From: Bdellovibrionaceae bacterium UBA2339
GTDB lineage: Bacteria > Bdellovibrionota > Bdellovibrionia > Bdellovibrionales > JAMPXM01
Direction: 5' to 3'
NCBI GenBank assembly: GCA_002344785.1
Contig: DDUL01000047.1
Coordinates: 5,772-69,771 of the forward strand
Length of the DNA: 64,000 nucleotides
Positions 50,074-58,089 of this stretch are shown piece after piece. The position numbers and the translations under genes are program-made. The notes beneath the pieces are model-generated. The model saw nothing but the letters and a program-made list of their open reading frames with translations. It ran no database searches and was not told the DNA's origin. Numbering within the stretch: the first letter of the stretch is position 1; each line of letters opens with the position of its first letter.

Positions 50074-50099
50074 AAAAAGGAGGCCAAGGCCTCCTTTTT
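50074..50099. terminator. Bidirectional intrinsic terminator
   Basis: AAAAAGGAGGCC (50074-50085) and GGCCTCCTTTTT (50088-50099) are exact reverse complements with a two-base loop. Each strand ends in a T-run. It serves the PilZ gene from the left and rpsT from the right. Confidence 0.95.
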
Positions 50100-50159
50100 C
50101 ATTTGGTCATCGCTCATCGAGGCCAATCGCAAAATTGGTTCGGCCTCAGGTGAAGCGAC

Positions 50160-50426
50160 TTATTTCGATGCGGCTTTGTGAGCCAGCTTCGCGAGGCGGC
50201 TCATTTTTCGAGCCACTGTCTTCTTGTGCATAGCGCCCTTCGCGACGGCTTTGCTGAATTTGGAATTCAACTCTTTGAGAGCTTCGGGAACGGCCTTTTT
50301 GTCGCTGGCCAAAAGCGAGCGAACTTTCTTTTCAACCGTGCGAACCGCAGCTTTAGTTTGCGAGTTGCGTGCGTTGCGACGGACATCCTGACGAGCGCGT
50401 TTTTCTGCGGACTTATGAGTTGCCAA
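50160..50426 (-). CDS. rpsT: Ribosomal protein S20
   Basis: 88 residues, the usual length, Lys/Arg/Ala-rich. His-Lys-Ser-Ala-Glu-Lys-Arg-Ala-Arg-Gln begins it, then Lys-Lys-Val-Arg, His-Lys-Lys-Thr-Val-Ala-Arg-Lys-Met-Ser-Arg-Leu. The start is TTG at 50426, with GGGGAGG seven bases upstream, and no ATG fits. S20 in Escherichia coli also starts with UUG, where the weak start takes part in autogenous control. The same is plausible here. The 117 bases to murJ hold both promoters. Confidence 0.97.
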   Translation of the reverse strand: MATHKSAEKRARQDVRRNARNSQTKAAVRTVEKKVRSLLASDKKAVPEALKELNSKFSKAVAKGAMHKKTVARKMSRLAKLAHKAASK

Positions 50427-50512
50427 GGGTTAACCTCCCCAATAACGACAGAGGGAGAAGGCGTAACACGTCGCACCCCGGTTTTGCAACACTTTGTCAG
50501 GGCCCAAGTCAG

Positions 50513-50554
50513 GGGCCGAACATGGGCCGAACATGAGCCGAACATGAGCCGAAG
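50513..50554 (+). repeat. 11-bp tandem repeat across the murJ start
   Basis: 3.8 copies of GRGCCGAACAT occupy 50513-50523, 50524-50534, 50535-50545 and part of a fourth. Each copy ends in the start of an ATG (50522, 50533, 50544), in three different frames. The first two ATGs each open a four-codon ORF whose TGA overlaps the next ATG. The third ATG is the murJ start. AGGGG lies six bases before the first ATG. The arrangement suggests that translation reaches murJ through re-initiation. Confidence 0.8.
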
Positions 50555-52244
50555 TCCCCACTCATCGGAGAACTCAACTGAAACGCAGAGCGTTGGCAGG
50601 CAAGGCCCGCTCAGCCGATCCGTTGCCTCGGTGACCTCGGTTGCCAGGTCGGCAAGCCTTGTGGCGTTGGGGACTTTGGCCTCGCGCGTGCTGGGACTTT
50701 TGCGCGACATGCTGCTGGCGCGACACTTTCCGCCCGAGGTCCGCGACGCCTTCGTGGTGGCCTTTCGGTTACCCAATATTTTTCGCCGCCTCTTTGGCGA
50801 GGGCGTGTTGGCGGCAAGCTTTCTTCCCAGCCTGGTCAGCGCACTCACGCGGCCAACATCTCCGGGCGAGGCCACGCGACTGGTCGGAGCCGTATTCACT
50901 TTGCTGTTGTCGCTGACCTCGCTGATTTCGCTTCTCGGTATTGTGTTCATGGATGAGTTGATGCGGCTGCTGTTGAGCGGCGGATCTTTCGATGATGTGC
51001 CGGGCAAATTTCAGCTCACTGTGGACTTGGCGCGCATCATGTTTGGTTTTGTGGCGCTGGTTTCCATCTACGCGTTTTTCATGGCCGTGCTCAATAGCTT
51101 GCATCGCTTCGCACTCGCGGCGGTGGCGCCTTGCTTGTTCAACCTCAGTCTCATCGTTGCGATCCTCGGTTTTCGCGGCCAAGCCCAAGCCGAGCGAGCT
51201 TTGGCGTGGAGTGTGATTGTTGGTGGGGCGCTGCAGATGCTGATTCTCGTACCGGCGATCCGCCGCGCAAGGCATTGGCCGAAGTTGGGTTTCTTTTGGT
51301 CGAGCCCACAGGGGCCGCAGCCCGTGTGGACGCTACCCGAAGTGCAGAAAGTGTTTGCGGCGATGGGACCAAGCCTCTTGGGCCTAGGTGTTTTGCAAGT
51401 GATGACCGTCCTCAATGTGATCTTCGCTTCAAGACTTCCGCAAGGCGCGCACACGGCCATTTACTTAGCGGATCGACTCTTTGAGCTGCCGCTGTCGCTG
51501 ATTGCGGTCAGTGTGGGCTCGGCCATGCTGCCCACTCTGTCAGGCCAATGGGCTGCAGGTGATACCGCGAAGATGACGGCGACTTTGCGTCGCGGGCTTC
51601 GCTTCGTGTTGTTTTTGGCTTTGCCCTCGGCGGTCGGGCTTTTCATGTTGGCGGAACCGATCACCGAAGTTTTGTTTCAGGGCCGCGAGTTTCGCTATGC
51701 GGATGTGCTGATGACCTCGCAGGTGATCCGCGTGTCGGCGATCGGCTTGGTGATGGCCGCTGTGGTGAAGCTCTTGGCGCAAGGATTCTTCGCCGTGGGA
51801 AACACTTGGTTTCCGGCCGTGGCGGGCTTGGTGACCTTGGCTTGCCATGCGGTGTTTGCTTGGGCGGGCACGCGGACCATGGGACTTGTCGGGTTGACGG
51901 CGGCGACTGTGCTTTCCAGTTTGGTGAATGCGGTGCTGTTGGGTTTGGCCTATTCAAAGTGGGTGGGGCCGTTGCAGTGGCGGCAGACCGCGGGCTTGAT
52001 GTTGAAGCTGGTGTTGGCTTGCGTGGCGCTGGCGGCGGGGTGTTTGATTTACGAGCCCCTGGTGCTGGAGTTTGGTTCGCGCTTCTTGACTCGGTCGGTG
52101 GCGCTGGCGGCTGCGATTGGCCTGGCCAGTGCTTTGTACTTCATCGCAACGGCGATCTTGCGCGTGCCTGAACTGAACGAGTTCGCCGCGCGGACTCGCG
52201 AGTTGATCACGGCGCGACTTCGGCGCTCAGCCACCAAGTCCTAA
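50544..52244 (+). CDS. murJ: Lipid II flippase MurJ (MviN)
   Basis: 566 residues with about 14 helices. The family start is Ala-Ser-Arg-Val-Leu-Gly-Leu-Leu-Arg-Asp-Met. It is followed by Ala-Phe-Arg-Leu-Pro-Asn, Arg-Arg-Leu-Phe-Gly-Glu-Gly, and later Tyr-Leu-Ala-Asp-Arg-Leu-Phe-Glu-Leu-Pro and Leu-Pro-Ser-Ala-Val-Gly-Leu. These match MurJ of the MOP superfamily, which moves lipid II across the inner membrane. The frame is open back to 50178 antisense to rpsT, which is rejected. The ATG at 50544 adds a 33-residue Ser-rich N-terminus before the first conserved helix. The 11-bp repeat covers the start region. Confidence 0.95.
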   Translation: MSRSPHSSENSTETQSVGRQGPLSRSVASVTSVARSASLVALGTLASRVLGLLRDMLLARHFPPEVRDAFVVAFRLPNIFRRLFGEGVLAASFLPSLVSALTRPTSPGEATRLVGAVFTLLLSLTSLISLLGIVFMDELMRLLLSGGSFDDVPGKFQLTVDLARIMFGFVALVSIYAFFMAVLNSLHRFALAAVAPCLFNLSLIVAILGFRGQAQAERALAWSVIVGGALQMLILVPAIRRARHWPKLGFFWSSPQGPQPVWTLPEVQKVFAAMGPSLLGLGVLQVMTVLNVIFASRLPQGAHTAIYLADRLFELPLSLIAVSVGSAMLPTLSGQWAAGDTAKMTATLRRGLRFVLFLALPSAVGLFMLAEPITEVLFQGREFRYADVLMTSQVIRVSAIGLVMAAVVKLLAQGFFAVGNTWFPAVAGLVTLACHAVFAWAGTRTMGLVGLTAATVLSSLVNAVLLGLAYSKWVGPLQWRQTAGLMLKLVLACVALAAGCLIYEPLVLEFGSRFLTRSVALAAAIGLASALYFIATAILRVPELNEFAARTRELITARLRRSATKS

Positions 52245-52267
52245 GATTTCTGAGATATTGCCTTAAC

Positions 52268-53974
52268 TTGAATTTTCACACCTTGGCGCTAGTCTGTGGG
52301 AGTTTGCGGCGCTCTCGCAACGAAGGTGGTAGGCCCCTGTCCAACTCGCTCAACAATGCATTAGGCAACTCATCAGGTTCGTCGGCTTCGCTGAGAGATC
52401 GGCTGGCGAGACTTCCTTTGCGAGCATGGAAGTGGATGGGCGGCGCGGCCGCCATCATGTTGTTGATTTTAATTTGGTCGCCCATTCACGAGATTCGCGT
52501 CGCGCATTTTTTGGGCGTGCACACATTGCTTGAGATCACTTGCGTGATGATCGGGCTGATGATTTTTAGCGTGCAGCTGATCTTGCGTCGTCACGACTTC
52601 ATTCAGCTTGAGAAGTTTCAATTGCTCGGACTGCCGTTTTTGGGAATCGCACTGCTCGATTTAGCCCATGCGCTGTCATTCCCGGGCATGCCCGAGTTCG
52701 TTACGCCGGGTTCCTTGCAGAAGTCGATCAGTTTTTGGTTGGCCGCGCGAGGCCTCGAGGCGCTGGCGTTTTTGTTCTTTGCGACGAACTACAGGCGAAC
52801 CAGCGAGCGCGTGCTGAGCACCTGGAAACTCGTCCTGTTTCTCTCGGCGTACGTGGGCGGGACGACGGCTGTGATTTTGGCCTCGCCTGAAATTCTTCCG
52901 AGCTTCGTCGATCTCGACGGCTCCTTGTCGACGGCGAAGGTCGGCATTGAATTGATCTTCGTGATCTTGCACCTGTTGATTGCGTGGATGCTCTTGACGG
53001 CTTCGCGCGGTGTGGACTCGCGAATTGCGGATTTGATTGTGTCGTCGATGTTGGTGGCGATCTCCGGCGCGGCCTTCACCACGTACCGCGACGCTCACGA
53101 CATGCTCATGCTCTATGGGCATGTGCTCAAGGTGCTGGCGTACTTCTTCATTTTGCGAAGCTGCTTGCTGAACGAATTGATTGAGCCCTTTCAGCGCTTG
53201 GTGGAAGTGAATCGTTCATTGCAGGAGCATTCAGCCAATCTTCGCGATCTGCAGTCGCGGCTGACTCGTAGTGAGCGGCTCGGGGCCATTGGCGAGAGTC
53301 TCGCCACTGTGGTGCATGATCTGAACAACATGTTGTTTGTGACCGAATGGTCGACAGAGAGAATCGTCAAGGCGATGTCGGGATCTGCGCCTAACGAAGA
53401 CGTTGAAAAGTCGAGTGCGGCGATCTTGATGAGTTTGCGAAAGACGCGCGAGTTTCAGAAATTGTTGTTGAGCAAAGCCAAGGGTGAAGGCGGCGGTACG
53501 GCTCGAGAGATCCGTCTCGCGGTGGAGCTCGCGGAGTTTCGGATTGTGTTGGAATCGCTCGCTGGGCGTGATGTGCAGCTCGATATCCAATGCGACAATG
53601 AGTTGAGCTGCGTCGTTGATCCATTGCAGCTTGAACAAGTGTTGATGAATTTGGTCGTCAACGCGCGCGATGCGCTGAAAGCTGTCGAACGCGTCGGCGG
53701 ACGGCGGGTGCTTTTGAGCTTTCAAGAAGGGCAAGACTTGGGTCGTTACGGCGTTTGGATTCGCGTGCGCGATAATGGGCGCGGCATGCGCTCGGAAGAT
53801 TTGAGTCGCGTCTTCGATCCGTTTTACAGTACGAAGTCCGACGGCGGCACGGGCTTGGGCCTGGCCACGGTGAAATCCATCGTGGATGCCTGGGGCGGCC
53901 GAATCACCGTGCAGTCGCGCGAAGGTGAAGGCAGCGAGTTTCAGATTTGGCTGCCACGGTCGCCCGCGGTTTGA
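52268..53974 (+). CDS. Sensor histidine kinase with MASE3 domain
   Basis: Up to 568 residues. From about 60 to 300 there are about seven helices with the MASE3 pattern: His-Thr-Leu-Leu-Glu-Ile-Thr, Asp-Leu-Ala-His-Ala-Leu-Ser-Phe-Pro-Gly-Met-Pro and Phe-Trp-Leu-Ala-Ala-Arg-Gly-Leu-Glu. A coiled coil precedes HisKA with His in Val-Val-His-Asp-Leu-Asn-Asn-Met-Leu. The HATPase domain has Asn-Leu-Val-Val-Asn-Ala-Arg-Asp-Ala and Gly-Gly-Thr-Gly-Leu-Gly-Leu-Ala. The N-terminal 55 residues have no clear start signal; the frame begins with TTG at 52268. The 3' end overlaps mazG on the other strand by 34 bases. MASE3 senses an unknown signal at the membrane. Confidence 0.88.
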   Translation: MNFHTLALVCGSLRRSRNEGGRPLSNSLNNALGNSSGSSASLRDRLARLPLRAWKWMGGAAAIMLLILIWSPIHEIRVAHFLGVHTLLEITCVMIGLMIFSVQLILRRHDFIQLEKFQLLGLPFLGIALLDLAHALSFPGMPEFVTPGSLQKSISFWLAARGLEALAFLFFATNYRRTSERVLSTWKLVLFLSAYVGGTTAVILASPEILPSFVDLDGSLSTAKVGIELIFVILHLLIAWMLLTASRGVDSRIADLIVSSMLVAISGAAFTTYRDAHDMLMLYGHVLKVLAYFFILRSCLLNELIEPFQRLVEVNRSLQEHSANLRDLQSRLTRSERLGAIGESLATVVHDLNNMLFVTEWSTERIVKAMSGSAPNEDVEKSSAAILMSLRKTREFQKLLLSKAKGEGGGTAREIRLAVELAEFRIVLESLAGRDVQLDIQCDNELSCVVDPLQLEQVLMNLVVNARDALKAVERVGGRRVLLSFQEGQDLGRYGVWIRVRDNGRGMRSEDLSRVFDPFYSTKSDGGTGLGLATVKSIVDAWGGRITVQSREGEGSEFQIWLPRSPAV

Positions 53975-54819
53975 GCGCTTCGGGCCTTGGCCTCGCGCCA
54001 AAATTTTTCCAGCTCATCCGGTGACCGCGACTCATAGCTTCGCCCGTCGCGTGCTTCGTGCTCGGCGGCGATGGCGCGCATCAGAAAGAAGCGGGACTCG
54101 AAGCGGGCATTGCCTTCGCGTAAAGCTTGCTCAGGATCCAAGTCGAGATGCCGCGCCAATTGCGCGACACTGAAGAGCAGATCACCAATTTCGTGTTGGC
54201 AGGCGGCGGAGTCGCGGCTGGCCAGCGCTTCGCGCAGTTCGGCGACTTCTTCATCGACTTTCGCCATGACGTCTTCCGGCTTCGCCCAATCAAACTGCAG
54301 TCGTCGAGTTTTCTGCCCGATTTTGGCCGCACGCTGAAGCGCGGGCAGTGCGAGAGGCACGTCGAAGCTTTCGCGCGCGTGAGCGGCTTTGTGGCCTTTG
54401 GCCTCGTCCGCTTTGATTTTCTGCCAATTGACGAGAACTTCGCTCGCATCCGCCACTTGCGTGTCGCCGAACACATGCGGGTGACGTCGAATCATTTTCT
54501 CGGCGATGCCGCGGATCACATCGGTGATGTTGAAGCGCTTGGCCTCTTCAGCGAGGCGCGCGTGCAGCACCACTTGCAGAAGCACGTCGCCCAACTCTTC
54601 GCAGATCTGCGCATCGGTGCCGCGCTCGAGGGCTTCGATCAGTTCGCAAACTTCTTCAAGCGCGTAAGGCGTGAGACTTTGATGAGTTTGCTCAAGATCC
54701 CATGGGCAACCGCCGGGAGAGCGCAGCGAGCCGACGATCTGGACGAAAGCGGAGAACTCGTTGAGGTTTTTTGGAATCGCGTGCGAGGCCTTTGCGGCTT
54801 TGGTCGGTGAATCGCTCAT
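53941..54819 (-). CDS. mazG: Nucleotide pyrophosphohydrolase MazG
   Basis: 292 residues, slightly longer than the typical two-domain MazG, from the ATG at 54819 (another at 54833). The first domain has Gly-Gly-Cys-Pro-Trp-Asp-x-x-Gln-Thr-His and Glu-Glu-x-x-Glu-x-x-x-Ala; the second has Glu-Glu-Val-Ala-Glu-Leu and Glu-Ile-Gly-Asp-Leu-Leu-Phe. The acidic residues bind magnesium, and Lys-Phe-Asn/Phe-Xaa segments link the domains. It hydrolyses non-canonical NTPs to NMP and PPi. In some bacteria it also lowers ppGpp. It is divergent from the HD gene, with about 230 bases between them. Confidence 0.95.
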   Translation of the reverse strand: MSDSPTKAAKASHAIPKNLNEFSAFVQIVGSLRSPGGCPWDLEQTHQSLTPYALEEVCELIEALERGTDAQICEELGDVLLQVVLHARLAEEAKRFNITDVIRGIAEKMIRRHPHVFGDTQVADASEVLVNWQKIKADEAKGHKAAHARESFDVPLALPALQRAAKIGQKTRRLQFDWAKPEDVMAKVDEEVAELREALASRDSAACQHEIGDLLFSVAQLARHLDLDPEQALREGNARFESRFFLMRAIAAEHEARDGRSYESRSPDELEKFWREAKARSAQTAGDRGSQI

Positions 54820-55047
54820 AGCCCTAGGTCGCATCCAGTCGTGACAAAGTCCAGCGTGCAAGTGGTGACGCGAAAGTCTTTTCCTTGCTGACGGCCCCAA
54901 AGAGTAGCATGAAATGAGCAACGCAGTTCGGCATGTGCCTGTCGTGCGCGGTCGCGGATTGGTCCTGCTGGCGTGGCAGTTCGATCTGCGCTTCAAGGCG
55001 TGGGCGATCGAGCATCGAGAAGTCGAAGTCACCGGAGTTTGTGCAAC

Positions 55048-57480
55048 TTGAAATTTGGCGGTCGATCCAAGCATTCCAAAAGTGGCAGTCGCGAGTCGCT
55101 GCAATACAGATCGAAGTACATCGATCACTCGCTTCGCTTTCTGGATTGGGTCAATGAGCTGGGCCTGGAGCGGACTTGGCTCGGTCGGCATCTCGCTTGG
55201 GCGGAGGAGAAGTTCCGCCTTCGTCGTTTGGCGATGGTGTTTCTGTTTTCGATCGCCCTGTCGCTCCTGCTGTTTTGGGAAATCGACTTGTCGTACTCTT
55301 ATCGCGTGGGCGATGTGGTCTCTCGCGATATCAAATCGCCCATCAGCTTTGAAGTGATCGACGAGGTGGCGACCGAACAGAAGCGGCGCCAAGCGGAGCA
55401 ATCGATTGCGCCGGTTTTGGATTATGATCGTGGCGCTTATGATGATCTCTATGGTCGGTTGTATTCGGCCTTTCGGCGCGCGCGTGAAGAACTGCGACCG
55501 GTGAAGTTTTCCAAGGATGAATTTGAGCGATGGGATCAGGTCAAGGCCTTGATGGACAAGCGTCCTGACTTTGAAAAGGCCATCGGCCGACAGGTGAGCG
55601 AGCCCGTCTATGAGTGGTTGATCGAAAAGCGATTCTCGGCGCGCATCGAAGGCGCATTGACGGAGCAGTTGGATCGCTGGTCGGGGATGAAACTTGTCGA
55701 GAGCAAAACTCAAGTGGTCGCCCCCGGCGCCAAAGAGGTCGTGCTGCGCGAGGTCTCGCGTTCGGGAAAAGGTCGCGAAGTCGAAGTCTCGGTTCGTGAA
55801 GTTCGCGAGATCGCCGGTGAAATCGATCAAGGCATTGAGAGTTTGTTGCGTGCCCGTGGATTTGTCGGCAGTGATGCCCGCCTGCTGGCGGAATTCGCGC
55901 GGGCACTACTGATCCCGACCATCACGCCAAATCGACACGAGACGCAGCAGCGACGCGAAAAGGCCCGCGCCGATGTCCTGCCCGTCGTGATTTCGGTGAA
56001 ACGACGTCAAGTCATCATTCCTGAAGGCACGACGGTGCAGCCGATTCACAAGACCTTGTTGAATCAGATCGAAATGCAGACGTCGGATCGGCATCGAAAG
56101 TCCGTCGCTCTGATCACGAGCCTTTTGTTCGTGGTGATGATCCTCGTGTTCTTTTCATATTTGCGCCGATTCACGCAAAATCGGATCGACGTCGATGGTA
56201 AGGACATGGCGGTGATGGCCACGATCACTCTCATGGTCGCCGCCGTAGTGAAAGTGTTTTTGTTTCTCACCAACTCCGCGTTCACCGCGCAGTTTGGCTC
56301 GATGATTCCCGAGGAAGCTTTCCTCTACGCCGCGCCTGTCGCCGCGGGTCCCATGCTCGTGGGGCTTTTGGTCGTGAGCGGCGAAGTCGTATGGATCTTC
56401 TCGATGTTTCTTGCCGTCGTGGTTGGTTTGATGGTCGACGCCAAGTTCTCGATGGTGCTGGTGAGTGTGATCTCGGGATTGGCCGCGGCTCGCGGTGTGT
56501 TCGCTTGCAAAAAGCGCAACGACATCTATTGGGCAGGTTTACGCACCGGCGCGGTCGCCGCCTTGACGGTGCTCTTGGTGTTCACGGTTGTGTCGCGAGG
56601 AGAAGAAGATTTTCTGCGTCGACTTTTGTGGGCCGTGCCGGCGGGATTCTTGGGCGGGATCCTTTCGAGTTTGCTCGCCATGGCGGTGGTGCCGGTTTTG
56701 GAGACGTTGTTTAACGTGACGACCGACGTGAAACTTCTGGAGCTTGCGAATCTCAATCATCCGCTGTTGAAAGAAATGATCGTCAAGGCGCCGGGTACGT
56801 ATCATCACTCGCTGGTGGTGGGCTCGATGGTGGAAAGTGCGGCGGAAGAGATCGGCGCCAATCCCTTATTGGCCAAAGTCATGAGTTACTATCACGACAT
56901 CGGCAAGACCGAACACGCGCAGTACTTCATCGAGAATCAGAAATCCGGGCACAATCCGCACGATCATCTCAGTCCGCATATGTCGCGCACCATATTGGTG
57001 GCGCATGTGAAAGATGGCGTGGAATTGGGTCTTGAGCACCAGCTTGGCAAAGCCATCATCGATGGCATTGTCCAGCATCACGGGACAACTTTGATTTCAT
57101 TTTTCTACAATCGCGCCATCGAGAATCAGGATGAGGATTTGGACGAGGTCCACGAGGAAGATTTCCGCTACCCAGGTCCCAAGCCGCAATTCCGTGAAGC
57201 GGCGTTGATTATGCTCGCGGACTCGATCGAAGCGGCCTCGCGCTCGCTGGATGAACCCACGCCGATGCGCCTGCAGAACATTGTGAAGAACATCATTCAA
57301 CGCAAGTTCATGGATGGTCAGCTCGACGAGTGCAATCTGACTTTGAAAGACTTGTCGATCATCGAAGAGGCCTTCATTCGCGTGTTGATTGGCATTTATC
57401 ACCAGCGAATTGACTACCCGAAGTCCGCTGGCGGCGGAGCGGCGGAGGCGCCGCGAGCCTCTACGCGAGGACATGCCTGA
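55048..57480 (+). CDS. 7TM-HD phosphohydrolase family protein (YqfF/PgpH-like)
   Basis: 810 residues from TTG at 55048, with GGAG ten bases upstream; the first in-frame ATG is 87 codons later. A helix at about 65-85 is followed by a 270-residue extracytoplasmic domain with Val-Gly-Asp-Val-Val and Asp-Tyr-Asp-Arg, then seven helices (about 355-560). A cytoplasmic HD domain follows: His-Pro-Leu-Leu-Lys, Ala-Pro-Gly-Thr-Tyr-His-His-Ser, Tyr-Tyr-His-Asp-Ile-Gly-Lys, Ile-Val-Gln-His-His-Gly-Thr-Thr, and Leu-Ala-Asp-Ser-Ile-Glu-Ala-Ala. It matches the c-di-AMP phosphodiesterase PgpH of Firmicutes. Whether c-di-AMP is made here cannot be told. Its stop overlaps the ybeY start. Confidence 0.92.
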   Translation: MKFGGRSKHSKSGSRESLQYRSKYIDHSLRFLDWVNELGLERTWLGRHLAWAEEKFRLRRLAMVFLFSIALSLLLFWEIDLSYSYRVGDVVSRDIKSPISFEVIDEVATEQKRRQAEQSIAPVLDYDRGAYDDLYGRLYSAFRRAREELRPVKFSKDEFERWDQVKALMDKRPDFEKAIGRQVSEPVYEWLIEKRFSARIEGALTEQLDRWSGMKLVESKTQVVAPGAKEVVLREVSRSGKGREVEVSVREVREIAGEIDQGIESLLRARGFVGSDARLLAEFARALLIPTITPNRHETQQRREKARADVLPVVISVKRRQVIIPEGTTVQPIHKTLLNQIEMQTSDRHRKSVALITSLLFVVMILVFFSYLRRFTQNRIDVDGKDMAVMATITLMVAAVVKVFLFLTNSAFTAQFGSMIPEEAFLYAAPVAAGPMLVGLLVVSGEVVWIFSMFLAVVVGLMVDAKFSMVLVSVISGLAAARGVFACKKRNDIYWAGLRTGAVAALTVLLVFTVVSRGEEDFLRRLLWAVPAGFLGGILSSLLAMAVVPVLETLFNVTTDVKLLELANLNHPLLKEMIVKAPGTYHHSLVVGSMVESAAEEIGANPLLAKVMSYYHDIGKTEHAQYFIENQKSGHNPHDHLSPHMSRTILVAHVKDGVELGLEHQLGKAIIDGIVQHHGTTLISFFYNRAIENQDEDLDEVHEEDFRYPGPKPQFREAALIMLADSIEAASRSLDEPTPMRLQNIVKNIIQRKFMDGQLDECNLTLKDLSIIEEAFIRVLIGIYHQRIDYPKSAGGGAAEAPRASTRGHA

Positions 57481-57971
57481 TGCCAGCCACACCGCCGAGG
57501 TCTAGACGCGACGTCTTTCGTGTGGACGTGATCGGGCGGCCCGCGTCCTGTGAGTTGTCGGAGCGCGAAATTGTAAACCTGATTCAGCGAGCTCGTCGGG
57601 AAATTGCGGCGCACCCGGCTTTGCGCCGCAAGGCACATCGGCAGTTGAGATCAGCGACAAGTTTGCAGCTGGCCGTGATGGGTCGGGCCAAGATGCAAAA
57701 GCTCAATGGCGACTTTCGCGGAGCGGACAAGGCGACTGACATTCTCTCCTTTGCGGCGACTGAGCCGGGTTCGCTGGGCGAACTGGCTCTGTGCTGGCCC
57801 GTGATTCGCGCCCAGGCGCGCGCGCATGCCCACTCTGTCAAAGCCGAATGCTTTTACATGCTGGCGCATGGGCTCTTGCACCTGCTGGGCTATGATCACG
57901 AGGCGACGCAGGCCGAAGCCCGTCGCATGTTCAAGATCCAAGATGAGATCTTTGCGCGGGCCAAGTTCTAG
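57480..57971 (+). CDS. ybeY: Endoribonuclease YbeY
   Basis: 163 residues. The zinc motif His-Gly-Leu-Leu-His-Leu-Leu-Gly-Tyr-Asp-His matches His-x3-His-x5-His, and Thr-Asp-Ile-Leu-Ser-Phe precedes it. It acts in 16S rRNA 3' maturation and ribosome quality control. The start ATG overlaps the upstream TGA by one base. The yqfF-ybeY pairing with the HD gene is the same as in Firmicutes, although phoH, which often precedes, is not there. The Leu-Asn-Gly/Asp-x-Phe-Arg block around residue 75 is normal for the family. Confidence 0.95.
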   Translation: MPATPPRSRRDVFRVDVIGRPASCELSEREIVNLIQRARREIAAHPALRRKAHRQLRSATSLQLAVMGRAKMQKLNGDFRGADKATDILSFAATEPGSLGELALCWPVIRAQARAHAHSVKAECFYMLAHGLLHLLGYDHEATQAEARRMFKIQDEIFARAKF

Positions 57972-58089
57972 TTCGTCGGCCTGTTCATCGCCTTTGGGAG
58001 CTCAAACGCTACGCATTTCATTTGGTTCTCGATTTCAATGCGTTCAGAATGTATAGGTTGATGAAGTTGAGATCCGCGAGGGGGCCATC

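Noticed and set aside
50178..50543. N-terminal extension of murJ
   Set aside because: It lies antisense to rpsT and through the tandem repeat; the conserved MurJ part begins well after 50544.
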